Shown here in pieces: positions 16,177-25,031 of a stretch of 64,000 nt of DNA. Position numbers and translations under genes: made by a program. Source of the stretch: Nocardioides sp. InS609-2 (GTDB taxonomy: Bacteria > Actinomycetota > Actinomycetes > Propionibacteriales > Nocardioidaceae); the NCBI RefSeq assembly GCF_023208195.1, contig NZ_CP060034.1:2170001-2234000 (forward strand), in the 5' to 3' direction. A model generated the notes under the pieces. That model worked only from the letters and a program-made list of their open reading frames with translations. It had not been told where the DNA came from and did no database searches. The stretch's first letter is position 1, and every line of letters starts with the position of its first letter.

Positions 16177-17570
16177 CCCCGGGCACGCAGCAGCTCAGCG
16201 ACGGCGCGTGCCGACGGCAGCGAGGAGCCCTGAGTCACCACCCGCACCATGTGTACGTCGACCGGTCCCGGCCATCCCCACTCGACCAGCACGACGGGCA
16301 CCGTCTCGGCGAGGCCGCTGAGCAGGGCCAGCGTGGCGGGGTGCCGGTGTGCGTCACGGGCCTGGACGACAAGCGGCCGCCCGGCTGACCGTGCCAGCAA
16401 GGCCGCGACGCCACCGGCCGGCTCGGCGGGCAGTCCCCAGGGCACCACGCCGACGGCGATGTTGGGCTCGGTCTCGACAGTCACGAGGAGCGCTCCGGAC
16501 AAGTCAGGCAGCTCGCCCTCGACACGGAGCGCCGACCGGGCCCCGGCGAGCTGGGCGGCATCTTCAAAGGAGGCAAGCACTCCACCACCACGCGGCATCG
16601 CAGCGATCCGCGCGGCCGCATCAACCAGCCGCGACTCGGGCAGCCGGCCGCGGCGTACGGCCTCGACGATCGCGGCTTGGATGGCCCGGACGAGCGCCTC
16701 GTCCTTGTCGGGCCCGATACAGAGCAGGTCGGCGCCCGCCACCAGCGACAGGACTGCCGCCTCGGGGATGCCGCGACCGGCACTGGCGCCCGCCATGTCG
16801 AGGGCGTCGGACACGATGACGCCCTCGAAACCGAGCGTCGAGCGGAGGCGACCGAGCACGGCCGGGCTCATCGTCGCCGGCAGCCGGTCGTCCAGGGCAC
16901 TCACCACGATGTGCGAGGTCATCACGGCCGCAGCACCCGCGGCGACGGCAGCCGCGAAGGGCACCAGCTCACGAGCGGCCAGCGTCTCGAGCGGGGCGTC
17001 GAGCCGCGGCAGGTCGAGGTGGCTGTCGGCCGAGGTGTCGCCGTGGCCGGGAAAGTGCTTGAGGCAGGCCGACACACCCGCCGACTGGAGGCCCTCGACC
17101 CACGCCACGACGTGCCGCGCCACGTGGCTCGGGTCTGCACCGAAGCTGCGGGTGCCGATCACCGGGTTGTCGGGGTTGCTGTTGACGTCGGCCACCGGGC
17201 CCAGGTCGAGGTCGATGCCGCAGGCCGCCAGCTCCGCTCCGACCGCCGCCCCGGTGGCTCGCGTCAGGGCGAGGTCGTCGACCGTGCCGAGGGCGAGTGC
17301 GCCGAGCACCGGGCTGCCCCCGTCGTAGTGGAGCCGGGTGACGTCGCCGCCCTCCTCGTCGGTGGCCACGACGGCTCTTGGCGCGACCGCCCGGATGGCC
17401 CCGGTCAGCGCAGCGACCCGGTCCGTCCCGGCAGCGGTGTTGCTGCCGAAGAGGCAGACGCCACCGAGACCTTCCTCGAGCAGCCGGGCCGCCGCGGCAG
17501 GCAGGTCGGTGCCTGGGAAGGCGGGCAGCTGGACCGCGAGCGCCAGCCGCTCGACGTACGCCTCGCTCAT
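16164..17570 (-). CDS. Glycoside hydrolase family 3 beta-N-acetylhexosaminidase
   Basis: This 468-residue GH3 enzyme shows the NagZ-type loop KHFPGHGDTSADSHLDLP (about residues 170-190) with the His/Asp pair specific to hexosaminidases, and SDALDMAGAS carrying the nucleophile Asp. It has no signal peptide, so it should act in the cytosol on imported chitobiose or muropeptide sugars. ATG 17570 overlaps the permease stop as ATGA. A C-terminal domain of about 120 residues follows the barrel. Confidence 0.92.
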   Translation of the reverse strand: MSEAYVERLALAVQLPAFPGTDLPAAAARLLEEGLGGVCLFGSNTAAGTDRVAALTGAIRAVAPRAVVATDEEGGDVTRLHYDGGSPVLGALALGTVDDLALTRATGAAVGAELAACGIDLDLGPVADVNSNPDNPVIGTRSFGADPSHVARHVVAWVEGLQSAGVSACLKHFPGHGDTSADSHLDLPRLDAPLETLAARELVPFAAAVAAGAAAVMTSHIVVSALDDRLPATMSPAVLGRLRSTLGFEGVIVSDALDMAGASAGRGIPEAAVLSLVAGADLLCIGPDKDEALVRAIQAAIVEAVRRGRLPESRLVDAAARIAAMPRGGGVLASFEDAAQLAGARSALRVEGELPDLSGALLVTVETEPNIAVGVVPWGLPAEPAGGVAALLARSAGRPLVVQARDAHRHPATLALLSGLAETVPVVLVEWGWPGPVDVHMVRVVTQGSSLPSARAVAELLRARGWRP

Positions 17571-18406
17571 CCCTTCACGGCTCCAGCTGTCATGCCGGCC
17601 ACCATCCGGCTCTGGACCAGGAGGAAGAAGATGATGACCGGGATCGCGATCAGTGTCGACCCCGCCATCACCGCACCCCAGTCGGTGCCGCGGTTGACGT
17701 CGGTGAAGGTGCTCAGCCACACCGGCAGCGTGCGCTTCTCGGCGTTGGTCATCACCACGAGAGCGAGCGTGAACTCGTTCCAGGCCTGGATGAACCCGAA
17801 GACGCCGGTCGCGACGAGGCCGGGCGCCAGCAGCGGGAACGTGATCCGGAAGAACGCTCCGACGCGGGTGCAGCCGTCGACCATCGCGGCCTCCTCGAGG
17901 TCGATCGGCAGGCCTGCGACGAAGCCGCGCAGCGTCCAGATCGTGAAGGGCAGCACGGCCGCGATGTAGAGCGCGGTCAGGCCCAGCACGGTGTTGGTCA
18001 GCTGCAACGCGTCGAGCATCTTGTACTGGGAGATGAAGAGGCCTTCTGCCGGGATCATCTGTACGACGAGCAGCACCACCACGAACGCACGCCGACCGCG
18101 GAACCTGAACCGTGACACCGCCAGCGCCGCCAGGAACGCGAAGAGGAGCGCCACCACCACAGTGCCCACCGTGACCATCAGGCTCACCCCGAGGGCGCTG
18201 ACGAACCCGCTGTCGTCGAAGAGCCGGCGGTAGTTGTCGAGGCCGCCGCCGAACGGCACCCACGTCGGCTCGGGCGCGCGGATCTCCCGCCGTTCGAGGA
18301 ACGAGGTGTTGACCATCCAGTAGACCGGGAAGATGCAGGCCAGGAAGGTGACCAGCCCGAGGGCGTCGACGAGCAGTCGGGTACGGCGGCGTACGGCGCG
18401 GCTCAT
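17567..18406 (-). CDS. Carbohydrate ABC transporter permease (MalG-like)
   Basis: This 279-residue inner-membrane permease has six hydrophobic segments. The ATPase-contact EAA loop reads EEAAMVDGCTRVGAFFRITF near residue 175-195. It overlaps the neighbouring permease by four bases (ATGA) and the GH3 gene likewise. With the adjacent permease and the binding lipoprotein it forms a CUT1-type sugar importer. Operon context points to chitobiose or GlcNAc. Confidence 0.93.
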   Translation of the reverse strand: MSRAVRRRTRLLVDALGLVTFLACIFPVYWMVNTSFLERREIRAPEPTWVPFGGGLDNYRRLFDDSGFVSALGVSLMVTVGTVVVALLFAFLAALAVSRFRFRGRRAFVVVLLVVQMIPAEGLFISQYKMLDALQLTNTVLGLTALYIAAVLPFTIWTLRGFVAGLPIDLEEAAMVDGCTRVGAFFRITFPLLAPGLVATGVFGFIQAWNEFTLALVVMTNAEKRTLPVWLSTFTDVNRGTDWGAVMAGSTLIAIPVIIFFLLVQSRMVAGMTAGAVKG

Positions 18407-19320
18407 GCCTCGACCTCCTTCAGCATCTTGGCGACGTAGGGCCAGGTCAGTACGACGGTGAGCGCGAGCATGAAGACGGCGACCGCGGAGGCAACGCCGA
18501 AGTTCCCCTCACCGATGCCCGAGCGGTAGATGTAGGTGCCGAGCAGGTTGGTCTCCCGGGTCACGCCGCCGGCGTTCTGCAGGACGTAGATCTGCGTGAA
18601 GACGCGGAGGTCCCAGATGACCTGGAGCAGGCCCACGATCAGCAGCACCGGGCGCGTCAACGGGATGATCACATGCCTCAGCCGCTGCCAGGAGCTCGCG
18701 CCGTCCACCTCGGCGGCCTCGATCAGCTCCTCCGGCATCTGGGTGAGGCCGGCATAGATGGTGAAGGCCACGAAGGGGATGCTCATCCACACCACCACCA
18801 CCGCGGCGACGAAGAAGAAGGACAGGGGTTCGATCAGCCAGGAGTGGCCGGCGTAGTCGAGGCCGCCCTTGTCGAGCAGCCAGTTGATGACGCCGTACTG
18901 GGAGTCGAAGAGCCACTGCCAGACCGTCAGCGCCGCCAGCACCGGCATCGCCCAGGCCAGCAGCAGCCCGGTCTGCACGATGAGCCGGACCGGCTTCGAC
19001 ATGAGTCGCATGGCCAGCGCGAGGGCGCTCCCGATCAGCATCGTGATGCCGGCGCACACAAGACAGAAGACGATGGAGCGCAGCACGAGCAGCCACAGGT
19101 AGCGGTCGGTGAGCACCTCGACGTAGTTGTCGAAGCCCGTCCACTCGGCCGGTCGGCCGAACTGTTGCGCCAGGCCGTACTCCTGCAACGAGAGCACCAC
19201 CTGGCGCACCAGCGGATAGCCGAGCCCGGCGCACAGTGCGAGCAGCGCGGGCAGCAGCAGCGCGTAGGGCAGCGCCTTGCGGGCCCGCAGACGTGGGGTC
19301 CTGACCACGGCCGTGGACAT
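18403..19320 (-). CDS. Carbohydrate ABC transporter permease (MalF-like)
   Basis: This 305-residue permease has six membrane segments and the EAA loop ELIEAAEVDGASSWQRLRHV (about residues 195-215). The N-terminal 'LLLPALLALCAGLGYPLVRQVVLSL' is the usual first helix. GGAGG-like sequence lies just before ATG 19320. It is separated from the binding-protein gene by 107 bases that contain a strong stem-loop. No ATPase gene accompanies the operon, so it probably uses a shared MsiK-type ATPase encoded elsewhere. Confidence 0.93.
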   Translation of the reverse strand: MSTAVVRTPRLRARKALPYALLLPALLALCAGLGYPLVRQVVLSLQEYGLAQQFGRPAEWTGFDNYVEVLTDRYLWLLVLRSIVFCLVCAGITMLIGSALALAMRLMSKPVRLIVQTGLLLAWAMPVLAALTVWQWLFDSQYGVINWLLDKGGLDYAGHSWLIEPLSFFFVAAVVVVWMSIPFVAFTIYAGLTQMPEELIEAAEVDGASSWQRLRHVIIPLTRPVLLIVGLLQVIWDLRVFTQIYVLQNAGGVTRETNLLGTYIYRSGIGEGNFGVASAVAVFMLALTVVLTWPYVAKMLKEVEA

Positions 19321-19376
19321 CGATGCCTCCTGGGGCGGGGACGGGAGGTGGTCGGGAGGTGGGCGGGAGTACGCCG

Positions 19377-19408
19377 GCGCGGCCGGGACGGGATGGTCCC
19401 GGCCGCGC
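19377..19408 (-). terminator. Intercistronic stem-loop after the binding-protein gene
   Basis: GCGCGGCCGGGAC (19377-19389) and GTCCCGGCCGCGC (19396-19408) form a perfect 13-bp stem with a six-base loop and no U-tract. Such stems between binding-protein and permease genes commonly stabilise the upstream mRNA or attenuate transcription, giving more binding protein than permease. That role is inferred. Confidence 0.65.
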
Positions 19409-19427
19409 TGGGGTGCGACGTACGCCG

Positions 19428-20708
19428 CTAGTTGAGCTGTTCCTCCATGGCCTTGTCGGCCGCCGCCGCGAGCTCCGCGACATCGCCGCCGTTGGCGATC
19501 CCGACGAAGAGGTCCTCCATGATGCGGGCGCCTTCGACGCTGGCCCAGCCGGCCGCGGCCGGCGTGAGCTTGGCGTTGCTGGCGGCCGCGATGGTTGCCT
19601 GGGCGAACTCGTCGTCACCCAGCTGGCTCGCCAGCGACACCTTGGCCGGGGTGAGCCCGTTGGCCGCGAGGATGGCCTGGTAGTCGTCACTCAGCATGAT
19701 GGCGACGGCCTTCTCGGCAAGGTCCTGGTCGGGCGACTGCGCCGCGATCGCGATGTTGGACCCGCCGAGCAGCACCGGAGCCGGGCTGCCGTCGTTGCCC
19801 GGCAGGGCGAAGACGCCGACCTTCTCCATCAGGTCGGGACAGCCGGCCTCCGCGTCACCGAGCACACCGCCCATCCAGCCGGGCGCCGACATCATCGCCA
19901 TCTCGTTGTTGCAGAAAGGCACCTGCGGGTCGGTCTCGTTGCCGTCCTTGGCGGCGCCGGAGGCCTGCTCGAACAGGGTCTGCACCGTGGCCAGCCCCTC
20001 CAGCGACTCGGGCGACGACAGCGCACCCGCCCAGGTGTCACCGTCTTCGACCGCCAGGTCTCCGCCGTCGTTCCAGACGAAGGAGACGCCGTTGCGCCAG
20101 TCCTGACCGGGCAGCCAGAAGCCGGAGAAGTTGGCCGGCTTCGGGTTGTCCTTCTTCAGCTTGATCGCGGCGTCGACGAACTCCTCGGTCGTCGTGGGCA
20201 CCTCGAGACCGGACTTCTCGAAGAGGTCCCTGCGGTAGAAGACGTACTTCGAGCCCGCGTAGTAGGGCACGGCGTACGTCGCACCGTCAGCGGTGCCGGC
20301 GGCGACGAACCCGGGCAGCAGGTCGTCACCACCGAGGTCGCCGAGCTGGTCGGTGAGGTCGGTGAACGCACCGGCGGTCGTGAACGTCGCGGCCTGTGTG
20401 TTGCCGACCTCGACGACGTCGGGGGTCTCGGCCTCACTCGACAGCGCCGTGGTCAGGCGCTCCACGAGGCCCTCCCACTGCTGCTCCTCGACGGTGAGCG
20501 TGGTGCCGGGGTTCTCGTCCTCGAACGTCTTCTTCAGGTAGTCGCGAGCCTCCTGCGGGGTGTCGGTTCCGTTGAGCCAGACCCGGATCTCCGTGGAGCT
20601 CGAGCCGGACTTCTTGTCGCCGTCGTCTCCTGAGCCACAGGCGCCGAGCGCCAGCGCCATCGTCACCGCAGTCGCGAGGGCAAGCGCTTGCCTTGTCGTC
20701 GTACGCAC
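19428..20708 (-). CDS. Sugar ABC transporter substrate-binding lipoprotein
   Basis: This 426-residue extracellular solute-binding protein starts at GTG 20708, where AAAGGAAAAG lies eight bases upstream; the frame is open 16 codons further. The signal peptide RTTTRQALALATAVTMALA ends at lipobox ALGAC, so it is a lipoprotein tethered to the outer face of the membrane. Family features follow: EIRVWLNGTD, 'EDENPGTTLTVEEQQWEG' and 'GKAATFTTAGAFTDL'-like segments of CUT1 binding proteins. It heads the transport part of the GlcNAc/chitobiose operon. Confidence 0.92.
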   Translation of the reverse strand: MRTTTRQALALATAVTMALALGACGSGDDGDKKSGSSSTEIRVWLNGTDTPQEARDYLKKTFEDENPGTTLTVEEQQWEGLVERLTTALSSEAETPDVVEVGNTQAATFTTAGAFTDLTDQLGDLGGDDLLPGFVAAGTADGATYAVPYYAGSKYVFYRRDLFEKSGLEVPTTTEEFVDAAIKLKKDNPKPANFSGFWLPGQDWRNGVSFVWNDGGDLAVEDGDTWAGALSSPESLEGLATVQTLFEQASGAAKDGNETDPQVPFCNNEMAMMSAPGWMGGVLGDAEAGCPDLMEKVGVFALPGNDGSPAPVLLGGSNIAIAAQSPDQDLAEKAVAIMLSDDYQAILAANGLTPAKVSLASQLGDDEFAQATIAAASNAKLTPAAAGWASVEGARIMEDLFVGIANGGDVAELAAAADKAMEEQLN

Positions 20709-20752
20709 CAGTCTTTTCCTTTCATGAGCGGATTCCGGCGACGGACGTCTCG

Positions 20753-21886
20753 TCATGAGACGCCCAGCTCGCCGGCCAGGACAAGGCCGGCGGCGCCGAC
20801 CAGGACCACGTCGTCCCCGAGGTTCGACGTACGCACCGTGAGGCCGTCAGAAGTGACGGCCATGACCCGGCGACGCAAAGTGGCTGTGACGGCGTCGCGC
20901 AGCGGGCCGTCCAGCAGATCGAGAGGCCCGGTGAGCACGAGCTCGTGCACGTTGAGCGCCCCGATGACCGGAGCCAGCACCTCGCCAAGGCGGGCTCCGG
21001 TGGCGGCGAGCAAACCGGCCTTGTCGTCCGCTGCGGCCAGCCGCGCGCGGAGACGGGGTACGGCGAGCAGCGTCTCCAGGCAGCCGACCCGGCCGCACGC
21101 GCAGGCGTCTCCGTCGTCGTCGACGGTGACGTGGCCGATCTCCCCGGCCGCGGCGCGGTGGCCGTGGAGCAGGACGCCTTCGAGGATGAGTCCGGCACCG
21201 ACGCCGAAGCCGATGCGCAGCACCATCAGCCCGCCGTCCGCGGCGCCGCCGTAGGTGTGCTCGGCCAGGGCGGCCACGTTGGCGTCGTTGGCGACATGCA
21301 CGGGTACGCCGGTGGCTCGGGCGACCTCGCCGCCGAGGTCGGTGCCGTGCCAGCCGAGGTTGGGCGCGTCGAGCACGGTGCCGCGGTCGTCGACGATGCC
21401 GGGAGAGCCGATGCCGATGCCGAGCACCGGCCGGTCGGCCATCGCGACCAGCGATTTGGCCAGCTCCGTCGTTAGGGCCACCGCGGCTGCGCCCTGCGCG
21501 CCGACCGAGGAGAGCTCGGCCCGGTGCACGACGGTGCCGGCGAGGTTCATCACGGCGCCGGACATCTTGTCGTCGGCGGAGAGGTCGATCGCCACGATGT
21601 GGGAGCTGTCGACCGCCATCCCGACCATCGTCGGCGGCTTGCCGACGCGGGCCTCGACGGGCGCCCCGAGCTCCTCTACGAGCCCGTCGGCGAGCATTTC
21701 GGCGACCAGGTCGGAGACGGTGACCCGGGTCAGCCCCGTGGTGCGGGCCAGGTCGGCGCGGCTGGCCGATCCACTGCGGAACAGGTGCTGGAGCAGGACC
21801 GTGCGGTGGTGCCGGCGGGCGTCCTCCTGGCGCACCTTGCCCTGGGCGCGCAGCCGCTTTCCGACGGGAGCAGTGGTGATGGTCAC
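20753..21886 (-). CDS. ROK-family transcriptional repressor of the GlcNAc operon
   Basis: This 377-residue NagC/XylR-type regulator has an N-terminal winged helix ('SGSASRADLARTTGLTRVTVS', about residues 35-60) followed by a ROK sugar-binding domain with zinc motif CACGRVGCLE. The annotated start is GTG 21886, which abuts a perfect inverted repeat and has no Shine-Dalgarno sequence. It is either leaderless or starts at a later GTG (VRQEDARRHH). It lies 44 bases upstream of the binding-protein gene, same strand, and probably represses itself and the operon, with a GlcNAc-derived inducer. Confidence 0.9.
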   Translation of the reverse strand: MTITTAPVGKRLRAQGKVRQEDARRHHRTVLLQHLFRSGSASRADLARTTGLTRVTVSDLVAEMLADGLVEELGAPVEARVGKPPTMVGMAVDSSHIVAIDLSADDKMSGAVMNLAGTVVHRAELSSVGAQGAAAVALTTELAKSLVAMADRPVLGIGIGSPGIVDDRGTVLDAPNLGWHGTDLGGEVARATGVPVHVANDANVAALAEHTYGGAADGGLMVLRIGFGVGAGLILEGVLLHGHRAAAGEIGHVTVDDDGDACACGRVGCLETLLAVPRLRARLAAADDKAGLLAATGARLGEVLAPVIGALNVHELVLTGPLDLLDGPLRDAVTATLRRRVMAVTSDGLTVRTSNLGDDVVLVGAAGLVLAGELGVS

Positions 21887-21887
21887 A

Positions 21888-21912
21888 TTTGTTAGTTCAG
21901 CGCACTAACAAA
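21888..21912. promoter_or_regulatory. Inverted-repeat operator at the ROK regulator start
   Basis: TTTGTTAGT (21888-21896) and ACTAACAAA (21904-21912) form a perfect 9-bp inverted repeat with a 7-base spacer, immediately before the regulator's GTG. AT-rich palindromes of this size are typical ROK operators. Position over the expected promoter and start suggests autorepression. Confidence 0.75.
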
Positions 21913-21919
21913 CTCTCTG

Positions 21920-23851
21920 TCAAGAGCCGCCGCCCATTTCCTTGCTCTCGGCCACGGGCAGAACGCCGCCTCGCGCCCAGGTCTCGAGCTGGTCATGGTG
22001 GTGCGACGAGTCCGTGTCTCCGGCAGCGCCGAGGGGCACCACCCAACGGCTTGCCTCCCGGTCGCCGAGGCACCACACGTAACGCGCCACCGGCCCGCGA
22101 ATGCTCTCGTCGCGGCCGGGCAGCCAGCCCGTGGCCATCACGCAGTTGGTGTCGCCGGACAGCGGCAGGGCGGGCGGCGGGGTCTGCCCCTGCTGGGAGA
22201 ACGACGTGAACCGGTGCCGCTCGCCCCACGTCGTCTCGTCGTCCCGGCCCGCCTGCTCCATGGCCTTGCGCAGCAGCAGGTCGAGATCAAGGCCGAACGG
22301 GAGGTCGTGCGCCAGCAGCGTCTCGAGGGAGTTCGCCACCTTCGTGGGCAGCGCGAACCAGGGCGCCAGCAGCTCGCCGTACGGGGAAGGGACGCGGAGC
22401 GCCGCCAGCACCTCCGAGCTGCTGATCGCGTCGACCAGGTGGCCACGCACCCGCGCGAAGAGAGCCGCGTCGACGCTGTCGGCCGACATCTCGCGGTCCC
22501 AGGCGGCCAACCGGTCGGCCACGTCCCCGTCGATCGCCTCGCTGCGGGCGACCAGGGACGCACCGGCGGTCTGGCGTACGTCGCTGAGCACCCGCCCGGC
22601 AGCCTCCACGTCGAGGTCCTGCTGTGCGTCCAGCAGCTCGGCGATCCGACGGGCTCGGTGCGGTGGCGCGAAGTCCACCCCGATCACGTCGTACGACGCG
22701 GCAGCACGGTCGTTCGCCGTGACGACGTAGCCGTCGGGTGCGACCTCGGTGCGGGGCAGCTGGTCGACCCAGCCGTCCCAGCGGTGACCGTCAGCGGCGT
22801 GCCCCGGCAGTCGGCGCAGCGCCTCGGGCCGGCGCGGCACCCGACCGGCGACCCGGTGCCGGACTGTGCCGGTCGTGTCGGCGATGACGACGTTGTTGAC
22901 GGGCTCGACCCAGTGGGCGAACGCCTGCTCGACGTCGTCGACCGTGCGCGCCCGCAGCAGCGGCAGCAGCGCGTCGAGGCCGAGATCCCCCAGCACCAGC
23001 GACGGCGTGCGCAGCGACCAGCCACCGTCGGGCAGGTCGAGCACGACGGGCCCACGGTCGGACACGACGACCTCCACGTCGACCGGGTCGCCGTCGCGCA
23101 CCTGCATCGTCTCGGTGTGCCGTCGGGCGCCGGCAAGCGACTCGGTCGTCTCGCGGTAGACGTCCTGGTAGTCGGCCATCGCGTTCGTGATCGCCCACGC
23201 CACGCCACCCGCGTGCCCGAAGTGCTGGATGCCGGGCACGCCCGGGAACGCGAAACCGGCCACGTCGAACTCGTCGCACGTCAGCCGCACCTGCGCATAG
23301 ACGTTGGGGTCCTCGAAGGCGCGGTGCGGGTCACCGGCAATGAGCGGAAGACCAGTCGCAGTGCGGCCTCCGGCGACGGCGTACGCGTTGCTGCCCTGCG
23401 GTGGACCCTCGGCACGGAAGAGACTGGCGGCCTCCGGGCCCAGCGCCTCGACGGCACCGTGTCGCCAGAGCTTGGCCGGGAACGTGCCGAAGAGGACGTG
23501 CTGCACCAGGAAGATCGTTGCCGGAGTCCACGGCTGCCACGGCTCGTGGTCGGCGGGCAGTGCGGCGTTGACGCCCTCGACGTACGCCGCGAGGAAGGCC
23601 TGCGTCTCGGGCTCGGCGCCGTCGAAGGCCCGGTGCCCGATCGCGTCGAGCAGGGCACGTCGAGCGAAACGGTCCCACTCGAGTCCGGCCACGCCGAGCA
23701 GCTCAGCGGAGCGGCCCTCGCCACGGAGCCGGTCGACGAGCAGCTGTCCGGCCCGGTCCTCGACGCAGGCGCGACCCTGTTCACGCGCCAGGTCGAGCAC
23801 GCTCGACCCGGTGACGTGCGGGATCCCCCACGCGTCGCGGCGTACCGTCAT
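21920..23851 (-). CDS. Penicillin acylase family (S45) Ntn-hydrolase
   Basis: This 643-residue protein starts TVRRDAWGIPHVTGSSVLDL, the usual opening of penicillin or acyl-homoserine-lactone acylases. The autoprocessing site is at GSNAYAVAGGRTATGLPLIAGDPHR: cleavage before Ser would free the catalytic N-terminal Ser of the beta chain near residue 165. No signal peptide is seen, so it may be cytosolic, unlike secreted relatives. ATG 23851 overlaps the M48 protease stop, forming a two-gene operon. Substrate unknown. Confidence 0.9.
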   Translation of the reverse strand: MTVRRDAWGIPHVTGSSVLDLAREQGRACVEDRAGQLLVDRLRGEGRSAELLGVAGLEWDRFARRALLDAIGHRAFDGAEPETQAFLAAYVEGVNAALPADHEPWQPWTPATIFLVQHVLFGTFPAKLWRHGAVEALGPEAASLFRAEGPPQGSNAYAVAGGRTATGLPLIAGDPHRAFEDPNVYAQVRLTCDEFDVAGFAFPGVPGIQHFGHAGGVAWAITNAMADYQDVYRETTESLAGARRHTETMQVRDGDPVDVEVVVSDRGPVVLDLPDGGWSLRTPSLVLGDLGLDALLPLLRARTVDDVEQAFAHWVEPVNNVVIADTTGTVRHRVAGRVPRRPEALRRLPGHAADGHRWDGWVDQLPRTEVAPDGYVVTANDRAAASYDVIGVDFAPPHRARRIAELLDAQQDLDVEAAGRVLSDVRQTAGASLVARSEAIDGDVADRLAAWDREMSADSVDAALFARVRGHLVDAISSSEVLAALRVPSPYGELLAPWFALPTKVANSLETLLAHDLPFGLDLDLLLRKAMEQAGRDDETTWGERHRFTSFSQQGQTPPPALPLSGDTNCVMATGWLPGRDESIRGPVARYVWCLGDREASRWVVPLGAAGDTDSSHHHDQLETWARGGVLPVAESKEMGGGS

Positions 23852-24885
23852 CAGTCTTCCGCGCGCCGGAGCTTCTCGTCGAGCCAGACCTTCACGCTGC
23901 CGGCAACGCCCGCGAGATCGTGGACCAGCTTGCCGACGGTGTCCTGGGACGACCGGAAGCTCTCCGCGTAGCTGGCCGCTGCGGCCTTAGCGGCATCGCT
24001 GACCTTGGCGTCGTTGTCGTCCTCGCGGCGCGGGTAGTCGCCACTCACGCAGCGCGTATAGGCCCCGGAGTCGACCCAGCGGCGCAGCTCGGCGGCACGG
24101 ACGACGGCGAAGGGGTGCGAGCGGTTCTCGATGAGGAGCAGCTTGAGGACGGAGTCACGTAGGTCGATGGCGTCGAGGTACTCCTGCCCCTGCGCGAGGA
24201 ACGACGTCGTGTCGAGATCCGCGAGGTGGCCGCCGCTGGCCATCTGCATCTGCACCCGGATGGCGACCGCCGGGTCCTGCGTCGCGAGCAGGCCGGCGCG
24301 GTCGGCCGACAGCTCGGCCTTGCGCGACCACTCGAAGAGGGCCGCGACGATCGCCCGGACGCCCAGGCCGCCCAACGGCAGCGAGCTGAGGATCCCGGTC
24401 ATCTGGAGCAGCCGCTGCAGCAGGGTCTGGTAGACCGCGTGCCCGCTCAGCGCGTGGCCGAGCTCGTGGGCGATCACGAACCGCAGCTCCTCCTCGTCGA
24501 GGAGGTCGACGAGCCCGCTGTTGAGCACGATGATCGGCTTGTTCATGCCGATGGTCATCGCGTTGAGCACCGGGTTCGCCGCGACGTACATCTCGGGCAC
24601 CTCGGTGGCGTCGAGCACCCGGGCGACGTCGTTGAGCGCGAAGTGCAGCGACGGGAACTGGCGCTCGTCGACCCGCACCGCCGAGCCCATGAACACCAGC
24701 CGTACGGCGCGCTCGTTGACCAGGCCCGACATCGTCCTGAGCACGGTGTCGAAGCCCTTGAGCCGGCGCAGCGCCACCAGCGCGCCCCGGTCTGCTGGGT
24801 GCTCCCAGGCACGCGAGCTGATCCCGGTCAGGGTCACGCGGGCCCGCGCCGGAGTCGCGGAGGGCTGGTCAGTCGAGTCGCTCAC
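23851..24885 (-). CDS. M48-family metallopeptidase
   Basis: This 344-residue zinc peptidase has motif HELGHALSGH (about residues 140-150), with the third ligand expected in the 'SRKAELSADRAGL' segment, the usual ExxxD of M48. One hydrophobic stretch (LQMTGILSSLPLGGLG) follows the motif. The N-terminus reads 'ISSRAWEHPADRGALVALR', typical of actinobacterial cytosolic or peripheral M48 proteins. It is co-transcribed with the acylase gene (overlap TGATG). Confidence 0.9.
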   Translation of the reverse strand: MSDSTDQPSATPARARVTLTGISSRAWEHPADRGALVALRRLKGFDTVLRTMSGLVNERAVRLVFMGSAVRVDERQFPSLHFALNDVARVLDATEVPEMYVAANPVLNAMTIGMNKPIIVLNSGLVDLLDEEELRFVIAHELGHALSGHAVYQTLLQRLLQMTGILSSLPLGGLGVRAIVAALFEWSRKAELSADRAGLLATQDPAVAIRVQMQMASGGHLADLDTTSFLAQGQEYLDAIDLRDSVLKLLLIENRSHPFAVVRAAELRRWVDSGAYTRCVSGDYPRREDDNDAKVSDAAKAAAASYAESFRSSQDTVGKLVHDLAGVAGSVKVWLDEKLRRAED

Positions 24886-24955
24886 CCGCTGAACTCTGAC
24901 ATGACTCGGCGCTCACGCGGCGTGTTTCGCCCAGAGGTTTCGTCGTGGGGTCGCC

Positions 24956-25019
24956 GGATAGTCCGGGGCATTTCGCACCCGAATCGCCCGGCGGACGTGC
25001 ATTTTGCCCCGGACTATCC
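24956..25019. repeat. Palindromic element, copy 1
   Basis: GGATAGTCCGGGGCA (24956-24970) pairs perfectly over 15 bp with 25005-25019 across a 34-base loop. The loop shares ACCCGAATCGCCCG and GTGCATTT with copy 2 at 26088-26155, in the same orientation. The stem differs at paired positions (GATAG/CTATC here, GGTAG/CTACC there), so pairing is conserved. It lies 12 bases past the stop of the nuclease-like gene and could also act as its terminator. Confidence 0.8.
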
Positions 25020-25031
25020 CGAAATGATGGC

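Noticed and set aside
16164..18263. Long version of the GH3 gene starting at 18263
   Set aside because: The extra 231 residues are Arg-rich and overlap the permease gene. The ATG at 17570 with an ATGA overlap and the family N-terminus fixes the start.
21995..23971. 658-codon plus-strand frame
   Set aside because: It is antisense to the penicillin-acylase gene, with no recognisable domain.
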